Assembly (NCBI GenBank): GCA_036269135.1
Contig: DATASQ010000059.1
Location: 1-64,000, forward strand
Direction: 5' to 3'
DNA length: 64,000 nucleotides
Source: Palsa-343 sp036269135
Lineage (GTDB): Bacteria > Acidobacteriota > Terriglobia > Terriglobales > Acidobacteriaceae
Shown in pieces: positions 7,534-15,960 of this stretch. The translations under genes and the position numbers were made by a program. Under the pieces are notes generated by a model, which saw only the letters and a list, made by a program, of their open reading frames with translations, was not told where the DNA came from and ran no database searches. Numbering within the stretch: the stretch's first letter is position 1; every line of letters begins with the position of its first letter.

Positions 7534-9696
7534 CTACCGCCCGCTGGTTTCGTTCCACAGGAAGCCCATTTCGTCGGTGGAGTCGTCGACCAGCTGGGAG
7601 AGGGAGACGCCGGAGCTGTGGCCGCCCTTGAGGGAATAGTGCAGCAGGATGGGCCGGTCGCTGGCGCTGGAGGCCTGCATGAGCGCGGTCATCTTGCGGG
7701 CGTTCATGGGATCGACGCGGGTGTCGTTGTCGCCGGTAAAGAACAGGATGGCGGGATAGTCGCCGCCCTTCTTCACGTTCTGGTAGGGCGAATAGGCGCG
7801 GAGGTACGCGAAATCTTTCGGGTTATCGGAGCTGCCGTATTCGGTGGTCCACAGGCGGCCGAACTCGAATTTCTGGTAGCGCAGCATGTCCAGCAGCGGA
7901 TAGCCGCACCAGATGGCGCCGAAGAGGTCGGGCCGCTGGGTCATCGCCGCGCCCATCAGCAGGCCGCCGTTGGAGCGGCCGCGGATGGCGAAATGCGCGG
8001 GCGAGGTGTAGTGGCCGCGGATGAGATATTCCGCCGCTGCGAAGAAGTCGTCAAAGACGTTCTGCTTGTTCTGGAACATGGCCGCTTTGTGCCAGGCTTC
8101 GCCATATTCATCGCCGCCGCGCAGGTTGGGCAGCGCGAAGTAGCCGCCCTGCTGCATCCACCAGGCATATTCGGGATTCCACGCCGGCAGCATGGGCAGA
8201 TCGAAACCGCCATAGCCGGTCATGAGCAGGCGCGTGGTGCCGTTGCGGGGCAGGCCTTTGCGGCCGGCGATGAACATCGGCACGCGGGTACCGTCTTTTG
8301 AGGTGAAGAACACCTGCGTGACCTGATAATGCGAGGAAGCAAAGGGCACGTGCGGCCGGGCGAAGATTACGGAGAGGCCGGTCTTTGTGTCGTATCTATA
8401 AATAGCCGGCGGGGTGATGAACGATTCGAATGTGTAGAAGCCGTACCGCGCGCCGGGCCGGCCGCGAACGACGGAGCCGGATCCGATGCCGGGATAGGGC
8501 AGCGTCCCGGTCCGCTTGCCGTCGAGATTATAGATCGCGGTCTCGGGTTTGACGTCGTGCAGGCGCGAGACGAAGAGCCGGCCGCCAACGATGCTGAAGT
8601 CGTCGATGACATCGCGACCCTGGGGGACGAGGGTCTTCCATGCGGCGGCGTCTTTGCCGGGAAAGGCTTCGACGATGCGCGAGTTGGGCGCCTGGTAATC
8701 GGTGAGGAGGAAGAAGCGGTCGCCGGCATCGATCATGCGGACATGGGCTTCGACTCCGTAGACCAGCGGAAGGAAGGCGCTGCCCGGCTGGCGCAGATCG
8801 CGGATCAGGATGTCTTCGCTGGTGGCCGGTACGCCATGGGCGACGCGCACGATGAGCCAATGATGATTGTCGCTGACGCCGACGCTGACCAGATCGAGTT
8901 CGCCGAGCTGTTTGCCGCGCCAGGCGCCGCCGAAGATCTTCGCATCCTGCGCGACCGGCGTGCCGAATTTATGAAACCAGACGTCGGAGCCCTGGTGGGT
9001 GAACCTGGAGTAGTAGAGGCCGCTGTGGTCGGGGCTGAAGCTGACGCCCATGTATCGCGCCGAGGGCAGAACGTCGGGCAGGTCCCTGCCCGTATGCAGG
9101 TTCAGCACGTGCACGGAGCCCTCATCCGCACCGCCAACGCGGACCTCAAACAGGAGCAGCGCGCCGTCGTCGGAGACATTCATCAGGCTGACCGAAGTGT
9201 TCTGGTCGGTGCTGAGCCTGGCGGCGTCGATCAGGCGGCGGTCCGCGCCCTGAAAGTTGCTGCGCATGTAGAGCGAGCCCTGGTTTTCGCTGGCGAGCTG
9301 TTTCTTGAAGAAGTATTTGCCATTGCGCAGCAGCGGCATCGAGTCCTGGTCCACGCGCAGCAGAGCGGCGAGCTGGCGATGGATCTGCGGACGGTTCTTA
9401 ATCTGGTCGAGGTAGTGCTGGGTGTAGGCGTTCTGCTCGTTAATCCAGGCACGGGTCTGCGGGCTCTTCGCGTCCTCGAGCCAGCGGTAGGGATCCTCGA
9501 CTTTAGTGCCGTGGTAGTCGTCGGTGACGGCATGCACGGCGGCGACCGGCGGAGCCGGCAGCGTGATGCCGTTGTCGCCGTGGATGGGATGGGCAGGATC
9601 CTGAGCCTGGCTGAGCGCCGGCCCGACCGCTGTCGCAACGACAACCAACAGAACCCAGGGCAGAAGTACAAAAGTACGGCAGTACAAACGAGACAT
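7534..9696 (-). CDS. Prolyl oligopeptidase family serine peptidase (S9A)
   Basis: 720-residue exported prolyl endopeptidase, expected to cleave short peptides after proline. An N-terminal hydrophobic signal (residues 7-30, ending ALSQA) points to the periplasm. The family start DPYRWLEDAKSPQTRAWINE is present, followed by a seven-bladed propeller region and a C-terminal alpha/beta-hydrolase domain. The catalytic Ser is Ser575 in GRSNGGLLMG, the Asp lies in GDNDTRVDP, and the His in KGGHSSGVS. Length fits the family (about 700). The start is supported by GAGGGAGA 4 nt before the ATG. It is 45 bp downstream of the OGFr-domain gene on the same strand and probably co-transcribed with it. Confidence 0.93.
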   Translation of the reverse strand: MSRLYCRTFVLLPWVLLVVVATAVGPALSQAQDPAHPIHGDNGITLPAPPVAAVHAVTDDYHGTKVEDPYRWLEDAKSPQTRAWINEQNAYTQHYLDQIKNRPQIHRQLAALLRVDQDSMPLLRNGKYFFKKQLASENQGSLYMRSNFQGADRRLIDAARLSTDQNTSVSLMNVSDDGALLLFEVRVGGADEGSVHVLNLHTGRDLPDVLPSARYMGVSFSPDHSGLYYSRFTHQGSDVWFHKFGTPVAQDAKIFGGAWRGKQLGELDLVSVGVSDNHHWLIVRVAHGVPATSEDILIRDLRQPGSAFLPLVYGVEAHVRMIDAGDRFFLLTDYQAPNSRIVEAFPGKDAAAWKTLVPQGRDVIDDFSIVGGRLFVSRLHDVKPETAIYNLDGKRTGTLPYPGIGSGSVVRGRPGARYGFYTFESFITPPAIYRYDTKTGLSVIFARPHVPFASSHYQVTQVFFTSKDGTRVPMFIAGRKGLPRNGTTRLLMTGYGGFDLPMLPAWNPEYAWWMQQGGYFALPNLRGGDEYGEAWHKAAMFQNKQNVFDDFFAAAEYLIRGHYTSPAHFAIRGRSNGGLLMGAAMTQRPDLFGAIWCGYPLLDMLRYQKFEFGRLWTTEYGSSDNPKDFAYLRAYSPYQNVKKGGDYPAILFFTGDNDTRVDPMNARKMTALMQASSASDRPILLHYSLKGGHSSGVSLSQLVDDSTDEMGFLWNETSGR

Positions 9697-9741
9697 GCAG
9701 TCTCCCTCAAATGAATGAGCATGGGATCGACCTGGCCCAGT

Positions 9742-10278
9742 TTATTCCTTTGGCGCGGCATCCATCCAGAAGGCGTGGGTGCGCGTGGAGATGCGGGCAG
9801 GAAATTCACGATAGACGGCGTTCAGCGCATGGAAGAGCGCTTTCGATTCCGCGTCGAGGCCGAGCAGGAGCGTGGAGCGGAGGATGCGCGTGAGGCGCAG
9901 GTGATTGTGGTTCATCGGCCAGAGCCAGTTTTGCGCGCGATCGCGAAAATTCGGCAGCCGCTCGACGGCGCTTCCCGCCGGTGATGTCACCCAGGCCAGT
10001 CCATAAAAGTGCAGCATGCGTTCGAAGGCCTGGTGGAGACGGTCGCGCAGGGCAGGGGTAGTTTGGAAGGCATCGATTGTGGCCGCGTCGAGCGTGGGCG
10101 CGCCTGGGTTGGCGCCGCTCCGCTCAGGCAGGGGAAAGAGCCACTGGATGAAGTCGTGCACAGCTTCGAGGCGGTCGTCGGACCAGGCCAGGATTTCAGT
10201 CAAAGTGCGCCCGCGGTCATCGCAGGCGCCGTCACGATAAAAAGCGAGGAGCGGGTGCGGCGCGGAGGAGGACGACAT
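9742..10278 (-). CDS. OGFr-conserved-domain protein
   Basis: 178-residue protein resembling the conserved N-terminal region of opioid growth factor receptor, a domain also found in scattered bacterial proteins of unknown function. The recognisable core is the stretch LEAVHDFIQWLFPLPERSG followed by NPGAPTL, and later a helical section with RMLHFYGLAW. No signal peptide or membrane segment is seen, so it is probably cytoplasmic. Nothing in the sequence indicates an enzymatic residue set. It precedes the prolyl oligopeptidase gene with a 45-bp gap and lies just downstream of the tRNA-Ile2 on the same strand. Confidence 0.8.
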   Translation of the reverse strand: MSSSSAPHPLLAFYRDGACDDRGRTLTEILAWSDDRLEAVHDFIQWLFPLPERSGANPGAPTLDAATIDAFQTTPALRDRLHQAFERMLHFYGLAWVTSPAGSAVERLPNFRDRAQNWLWPMNHNHLRLTRILRSTLLLGLDAESKALFHALNAVYREFPARISTRTHAFWMDAAPKE

Positions 10279-10345
10279 GGACGATCCTTTGGCCAGCGAG
10301 AAGACCCCGATCCGCCATCAGGGTCCGGATTCCGGTTCGGCGTTC

Positions 10346-10421
<76 letters not shown>

Positions 10422-10822
10422 CGCTGTTTCTCTATCTTACTGCCACACAGCCACTTACACCCACATCAATAGGACCCGTCGTTTTCCATTTGAGCACTGG
10501 CGCCGGTTCTGGTGCCGGTTGCGTTTTGAATTCCAGCGAACATCCAGGGCGATTTTCAGTGCTCGAACTGATGTTGCCACCGATCACGATTTTCCTTCCC
10601 TGGGGTTCGAAACCCGGAGTGTAGACTGAGCCGCATGCGTGCGTTCTGGCCCTTGATTTTGATGCTGATGGCTCCGTTCGCCGCCGGACAAACACGGGTC
10701 TCCTCTGCAAATCAGAAGAACACCCGCGATTCGCTCCGACCTGTTCACGATGCGCTCTTCTCATCGTTTATCTCCCTAAAGGATACCCTGCGATCTCGTC
10801 GCCACAGGGGCTCCTGGACTGC
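10422..10822. other. Intergenic region between tRNA-Ile2 and TPR gene
   Basis: 401 bp containing the 24-nt repeat described at 10497. A 73-codon plus-strand frame from 10635 begins with a signal-peptide-like MRAFWPLILMLMAPFAAGQ but lacks a ribosome site and degrades into unlikely sequence. It may be a decayed gene start, and I do not call it. No other structure recognised. Confidence 0.4.
10497..10520. repeat. Two tandem copies of a 12-mer (left copy of dispersed repeat)
   Basis: CTGGCGCCGGTT followed by CTGGTGCCGGTT. The same 24-nt unit with one mismatch recurs at 27507-27530 in the same orientation. Both copies lie inside the segment bounded by the tRNA and tRNA fragment, near its two ends. 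Confidence 0.7.
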
Positions 10823-12298
10823 TTACGGCTTCAGGCCGCTGCCCGCAGCAGGTTGAACAGTTTCGTCTCTCAGCACATAGCTGTGGCTCTGCTGCTGCCT
10901 CTTCAGGTTGCGGCTGTGAATCTCCTGGAGCCGAGACACGAGCTTTTGCGCTTCAGCTCGCTGACCGAGGGTGCGGCGCGCGATGATTTCCCGATAAAGG
11001 GCTGTTTCATCATTGGGATCGGTGGTAAGAGCAGCGAGAGCCGTTTCGAGAGCTCGTTGCGGCTGGTTCGCCTGCAGGTAGAGCACGGCGAGCAGATCGC
11101 GCGCCGGGACATATTGCCCATCCAGAGCGACCGAGCGCTGCGCAGCGGCCAGTGCATCGGTCGACTGCTGCCTGGACTGCGACAGAGCCTCCGCGTAGAG
11201 ATACCAGAGGAGGCTGTCGTTCGGATGCTGGTGCGCCTGCTGGCGGAAGAGATCCACGGAGGCGGCGAATTCGTGCTGCTGGCTCTTCATGATGCCTACG
11301 GCGTCCGTGGCCAGGGAGAGCTGCGGCTCGAGCCGATGCGCCTGTTCAAAATCAGCGATGGCCTTTTCCGTTTTTGAAACTTGTACCTCGAGCACTCCGC
11401 GAGCGACATAGAGCGGGGCGGCGTCCGGTAACTGGCGGATGCCGAAGTTCAGCATATCAATACCGACGCCGGCGGAACTGTGATTGAAGGCAATCTCAGT
11501 GAAGTTGAGATAGTTGTCGAGCTTTTGCGGATCGAGCACGATGGCGGAGCGCAACAGCTGCACTGCTTTCGGCGTATCGCCTGCCTCCTCGGCAATCTGG
11601 GAGCCGAGCACCAGCGCGGTTTCGTTGCTGCCGGACTGGAGCAGCGGCTCCAGCGCATCGAGGGCCGGCTTGGGTCGTTGCAGCTTCCACAGCACGATGG
11701 CGAGGTTATAACGAGTGGTCTCATCGGGATGAACAAGTAGAAGCTGGCGGTACTCCTCGGCGGCATGGGCATAGTCTCCCGTTGCGGCAAGACAATACGC
11801 GTAGCCCTGAGGCATTTCAGGATGCGTCGTGAACAGCTCTCGACTGGCCTGGTAATGTGGCAGCGCGGCCTTGCAGTCCCGCTGCGCGCGGTCGAGGGTG
11901 GCGAGCATGGCGTGCGAGGTCGCGTCGTCGGGACGAATGGCGAGGATACGGCTGAGGAGCCGGGTGGCATCGGGCTGGCGGCGCGCGTACTCAATCTGCG
12001 CTGCGCCTTCGAGGGGTAGAAGATCGCTGGGACACGACTGCAGAGCGTGCCGGAAAGCGTGCAATGCCTCGTCGGCGCGTTGCAGGCCGCTGAGCGCCAT
12101 GCCGCGCAAAGAAAGCAGACGGCAGTTGCGCGGTTGGGTTTGGAGAAGAGTATCGCTGTCCCGGAGGGCCTGTTCGTATTGCTGGGTGCGCAGCAACTGC
12201 GCGATCTGCGGGACTGTCGCCACCTGCGCGCGTGCTGTCAGAGCGGCAACCGCCAGGGTCCATGGAAAAATGAAGCAGAAGAAACGACGCAAAAGCAT
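10823..12298 (-). CDS. Exported tetratricopeptide repeat protein
   Basis: 491-residue protein with an N-terminal signal (FFCFIFPWTLAVAALTARAQ) and about ten consecutive TPR helix pairs covering most of the chain (for example RNCRLLSLRGMALSGLQRAD and PRNC/PDD/PDE-type turns). TPR arrays act as scaffolds for protein-protein contacts; no catalytic domain is visible. Start at 12298 is preferred because the signal peptide begins there; the frame remains open to 12397. It follows the TonB-dependent receptor gene by 131 bp on the same strand. Such receptor-TPR pairs suggest a periplasmic partner of receptor or glycosidase, which is inference. Confidence 0.85.
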   Translation of the reverse strand: MLLRRFFCFIFPWTLAVAALTARAQVATVPQIAQLLRTQQYEQALRDSDTLLQTQPRNCRLLSLRGMALSGLQRADEALHAFRHALQSCPSDLLPLEGAAQIEYARRQPDATRLLSRILAIRPDDATSHAMLATLDRAQRDCKAALPHYQASRELFTTHPEMPQGYAYCLAATGDYAHAAEEYRQLLLVHPDETTRYNLAIVLWKLQRPKPALDALEPLLQSGSNETALVLGSQIAEEAGDTPKAVQLLRSAIVLDPQKLDNYLNFTEIAFNHSSAGVGIDMLNFGIRQLPDAAPLYVARGVLEVQVSKTEKAIADFEQAHRLEPQLSLATDAVGIMKSQQHEFAASVDLFRQQAHQHPNDSLLWYLYAEALSQSRQQSTDALAAAQRSVALDGQYVPARDLLAVLYLQANQPQRALETALAALTTDPNDETALYREIIARRTLGQRAEAQKLVSRLQEIHSRNLKRQQQSHSYVLRDETVQPAAGSGLKP

Positions 12299-12429
12299 GG
12301 TCTTGTGTGTGCGGATTGACTTCACTCTACAGGATCGCCTCTGCGACCAGCGATTCTGGCAACGCGAATCATGTAGCGCAAACAGAACCGGGCGCACCGA
12401 TCGGCGCGCCCGGAGCAGGGACGGCAGTG

Positions 12430-15400
12430 TTAGAACTCAAAGCGCGCGCCGAGCTGGCCCTGACGCGGGATCTGGGTGCTGGTAGAGGTGCCGAACGAGG
12501 AGCCACTGGCGGCGTCGATATTCACGCCGTTCAGGTTGACGCGATTGAAGAGATTGAAGTAGTCGATACGGAGTTCGAATTTGACACGCTCCGTAATGTT
12601 AGTGATCTTCTTCAGCGTGGCGTCTGTTTCGGCAAATCCGGGATTGCGGAACTCGTTCACCTGTTCATTACCTTCCTGTCCGACAGCGGGAAGGGTGAAA
12701 GGCCCGCAGCTGTTCAGGTTCGTGCCGGAGCAATGCGGAAAGACGCCGGTGATATAACTGCGCCGGCTGCGCGACATGTGATAACTGCTTACGTCGGGGA
12801 AGTCGTTGTTGTCGCCATCTGCATTGAAATCGCCGCTGTCGGGACGGAAAACGACGGTGCCGCTGGGGTCCTGTGCGACATCGAGAGCCGCGCTGGAGGC
12901 TGCAGTGAAAGGCAGACCTGACTGCAGGATCGTCGTGGACGCGACCTGCCACCCGGATGCGACTCTGCCCAGAAAGCCATGGCCGCTGTTCACGCCGGGA
13001 AGGAGATAGCTCCATGCCAGCGAAAAGCGGTTGGGTGCGTCCCAGGCCGAGGGTCCGTAGAACCGGCTGAGCGGATACTCAATCGGATAGTTGCCAATAG
13101 GAAGTGCGCCAGAGTTGTCCTTTGAGGATGCGCGCGTGTAGGAGGCGTCCACAAATCCGCGGCGGGAGAATCGACCCTGCACGGCGAGGATGAGGGCGGA
13201 GTAGTTCGACCAGGGCCCGTTAAAGGTGTAGTTGATGGCCCCGAAGCTGGTATTCAGGCGCGTTTGCGTGCCGGAGCAGGTGGCTGCCTGGCCCTGTCCG
13301 GTGGGTGTGCAGGTGAGGTGCTGCAGTAGATCCCCTGCATAGACGTTGACATCTCCCGAGAAAGAGTTACCGAAAGAGCTGCCGCCGCCGTACTGCAGGT
13401 CGCCGGAATGCTGGCCGACATAGCTCGCGCTGGCTACCATTTGCTGGGTCAGCTGGTGCTCCACGGCGACCGACCACGTTTCGGTATAAGGAGATTTCAG
13501 GTTGCCATCGACTCCGCCAACCGCAATCTGCTGACCGGGCAGCCCACCTTTCGCGTCGAGCGGAGCTCCCTGAAAGGCGGGATAAGGAAAGCCGAAGGGA
13601 TAGGTGTTGCTGGTACCGTATCCGAAGATCGGGGCTGCGGTGGATCCGTTGTTATAGAAGGTGGGCAGCACAAATCCAGGGGGATTGCCCTTGAGGTTAT
13701 TCTCGGCATTGCCCAGCGTGACCCAATCGCGATAGATGCCGTAGCCTCCGCGGAGGACCCAGTTGCCGTTGCCAGTCAAATCCCATGCGAGGCCACCGCG
13801 AGGACTGAAGATCCAGTTCATCGACTGGTTGTAAACCTGCGACTGCTGGCGGCTGACGCCATTCGCCACCTGCTCGGCCATGGTGGAACCGGTGCCGAGA
13901 TGGAAGTTGGCCAGCGGTGTGTCCTGGATGGGATACGGGTTCCCGAAGTCGTCGTAGCGTAACCCGTAGTTGACCGTAAGGCGGCGATTGGCGCGCCAGG
14001 TATCCTGGGCAAATACACCGTGCGTGGTCTCGGCATAAGCATACTGCCCCGGCATCGGCTTGCCGGTAACCGGATTGTAGGAGAGGCTGCTCTCCGAGTA
14101 GGGATTGTTATTGATCAGATCGATCATGTTGTTGAACTGGAAAGTCGGCTGCGCATAACTGGGAGCGAAGAGCGCCAGATCGTCGCCGTGCCAGCCTTCG
14201 TAGCCGATGCTGATGGCGTGCGTGCCATGCAGCCGGGTAAGAACATCGCGCCAGTGGTAGTTATGCTCGGCATATTGGCCATCGGCAAACCCGATGCCCC
14301 AGCCCACTCCGAGATTATTGACGTTCACCACAGGGACGGAGAGCTGCCCTGTGGCAGACGACGTTCCCTGCAGGTAGTTATAGCCAAAGAAGGCCTGATT
14401 AAGCGTGTTCTGCGAGAACGTGTGGGTCTCGCTGCCCTGGGCGGCGATGACCGACGAGGGGTTGGTGGTATTGAATGCGGGACGAACCGAGGGGCCGCCC
14501 TCGTTCGTCGTATCCCGGAAGAGCGTTCCGTAAAGGCGGTCCTTATTGAAGTACTTGTCGATGCGGATGTTGTACTGTTTCGAATTGTTGAAGCTGGAGG
14601 AATTGAAGTTGCCGTTGTCGAAAACCGCCGTGCTGCAGGGAATATTGTCGGTGCTGGGAGTCGCGCAACCGGTGTTGCCGGCCAGGTCCTGCGGGCCGAA
14701 GGTATCCAGCGCCGTGGACGCGACATTGGTGGTGGTGGCGCCGGTGGGCTGATACTTCGCCATGAGCTGAACTTCAGGAGAATTGGGCTGAGCCTGTTGA
14801 GCAAAGGCGACGAAGGCCGGATCCTCGTAAGTTTGAACCGCGTTGCCGTTGGAGGTGAGCGCGAGATAGGGCTCGATGCTGAAGAAGAAGAAGAACTGGT
14901 GGTGCGGGATCACCGGGCCGCCCAGACCAAAGGAGAGATTGGTCGTGTGGAACGGGGCAATCGGTACGGAGGGCGGTGGTCCGAATTCACCGCGGGCATT
15001 CAGCCCCTGATAGGTGTAATAAAGGGCGCCGAAGCCGTGGTAGGCGCCGGTGCCGGATTTTGTGGTCATGACCGTCTGCATGGAACTGGTCTTGCCATAG
15101 TCGACGGTATAGGTATTGGTCTGGACAGACATCTCCGCAAGAGCGTCCGCATTGGGAACGAGGCTGAGGACGCCGGGGTTCACGTCAATGTTGATGTCGA
15201 GCCCGTCGAGCACATACTGGTTGCCGTTATTGCCGCGTCCATTGGCGCTGTAGTCCGCGTTTTCGGTGAAGAAGTTGGTATAGCCCGCGGAGCCAAGACC
15301 TGTGACTCCGGGGGCCAGACCAATTAACGACGTTGGGTTTCTCGCAGCCAAGGGAAGGGACTGAACAGCCTGGGAATCGATCGTCAGCTGGTTACGACTG

Positions 15401-15786
15401 TCCGACGTATCGAGGAGCGGGCTCTGCGCGCTGACAGAGACCGTGGAGGCGACCTGGCCGACGGCCAGGGTTATGGGAACATCGCGATTCTCCGCAGTGT
15501 TGAGAACGAACTCCACCTGGGAGGTCGCGAATCCGGTGGCGGAAGCGGAGACCCGATAATGACCTGGGGCGAGGCTGACAAAGAGAAAACTGCCGGTTGG
15601 ATCCGATGTCTTTGTCTGGGTGACATTCGTGTCTGTGCTGACCAGCGTGACAGCGGCTCCGGAAACGGCATTGCCGTGCGGATCAAGTACCGTGCCCTGC
15701 ACGCTCGCCGAAAACTGGGCAAATGCCGGCAAGGCGCAAGAGAAGACGGCGAGTGCCAAGGGTGCTACGAACTTCCTCAAATTCAT
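12430..15786 (-). CDS. TonB-dependent receptor with carboxypeptidase-regulatory-like domain (1)
   Basis: 1118-residue outer-membrane receptor of the large Oar-like type. Order: signal peptide (to about residue 23, ALPAFAQF), a CarboxypepD_reg/transthyretin-like domain (GTVLDPHGNAVSGAAVTLVS, about 30-110), a plug domain (about 120-230, including LDGLDINIDVNPG), and a long beta-barrel ending in an aromatic residue (GARFEF). Members take up oligosaccharides or other large ligands using TonB energy; the ligand here is unknown. It is the middle gene of a minus-strand run glycosidase - receptor - TPR protein, and it is divergent from the sugar-binding lipoprotein/two-component genes. It belongs to the cassette bounded by the tRNA-Ile2 copies. 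Confidence 0.92.
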   Translation of the reverse strand: MNLRKFVAPLALAVFSCALPAFAQFSASVQGTVLDPHGNAVSGAAVTLVSTDTNVTQTKTSDPTGSFLFVSLAPGHYRVSASATGFATSQVEFVLNTAENRDVPITLAVGQVASTVSVSAQSPLLDTSDSRNQLTIDSQAVQSLPLAARNPTSLIGLAPGVTGLGSAGYTNFFTENADYSANGRGNNGNQYVLDGLDINIDVNPGVLSLVPNADALAEMSVQTNTYTVDYGKTSSMQTVMTTKSGTGAYHGFGALYYTYQGLNARGEFGPPPSVPIAPFHTTNLSFGLGGPVIPHHQFFFFFSIEPYLALTSNGNAVQTYEDPAFVAFAQQAQPNSPEVQLMAKYQPTGATTTNVASTALDTFGPQDLAGNTGCATPSTDNIPCSTAVFDNGNFNSSSFNNSKQYNIRIDKYFNKDRLYGTLFRDTTNEGGPSVRPAFNTTNPSSVIAAQGSETHTFSQNTLNQAFFGYNYLQGTSSATGQLSVPVVNVNNLGVGWGIGFADGQYAEHNYHWRDVLTRLHGTHAISIGYEGWHGDDLALFAPSYAQPTFQFNNMIDLINNNPYSESSLSYNPVTGKPMPGQYAYAETTHGVFAQDTWRANRRLTVNYGLRYDDFGNPYPIQDTPLANFHLGTGSTMAEQVANGVSRQQSQVYNQSMNWIFSPRGGLAWDLTGNGNWVLRGGYGIYRDWVTLGNAENNLKGNPPGFVLPTFYNNGSTAAPIFGYGTSNTYPFGFPYPAFQGAPLDAKGGLPGQQIAVGGVDGNLKSPYTETWSVAVEHQLTQQMVASASYVGQHSGDLQYGGGSSFGNSFSGDVNVYAGDLLQHLTCTPTGQGQAATCSGTQTRLNTSFGAINYTFNGPWSNYSALILAVQGRFSRRGFVDASYTRASSKDNSGALPIGNYPIEYPLSRFYGPSAWDAPNRFSLAWSYLLPGVNSGHGFLGRVASGWQVASTTILQSGLPFTAASSAALDVAQDPSGTVVFRPDSGDFNADGDNNDFPDVSSYHMSRSRRSYITGVFPHCSGTNLNSCGPFTLPAVGQEGNEQVNEFRNPGFAETDATLKKITNITERVKFELRIDYFNLFNRVNLNGVNIDAASGSSFGTSTSTQIPRQGQLGARFEF

Positions 15787-15960
15787 GTAGTCGGTCTCCG
15801 AAAATGCGGACGGGGCCTGAAACGCAGGATCTTCTTAAAGGTGCAGGGGAATGCTCTGAGGATTCGGTCTCCTGCAGTTTCCAAGACGGTAATTGTTTCG
15901 GCGGAGGTTCGCATGAACCAGGGTGACCACGGGAGGATAGTACAAATGGACTCTCCTCCA

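Noticed and set aside
10600..10622. T-arm-like sequence GGGGTTCGAAACCC suggesting another tRNA fragment
   Set aside because: Only a three-base stem around a TTCGAA palindrome pairs properly, with no acceptor or anticodon-arm similarity.
10635..10856. 73-codon frame with a signal-peptide-like N-terminus
   Set aside because: No ribosome site, implausible sequence after the first 25 residues and overlap with the TPR gene end; at best a remnant.
14020..15327. Long plus-strand frame opposite TonB receptor 1
   Set aside because: Shadow of the receptor coding sequence; no ribosome site or family features.
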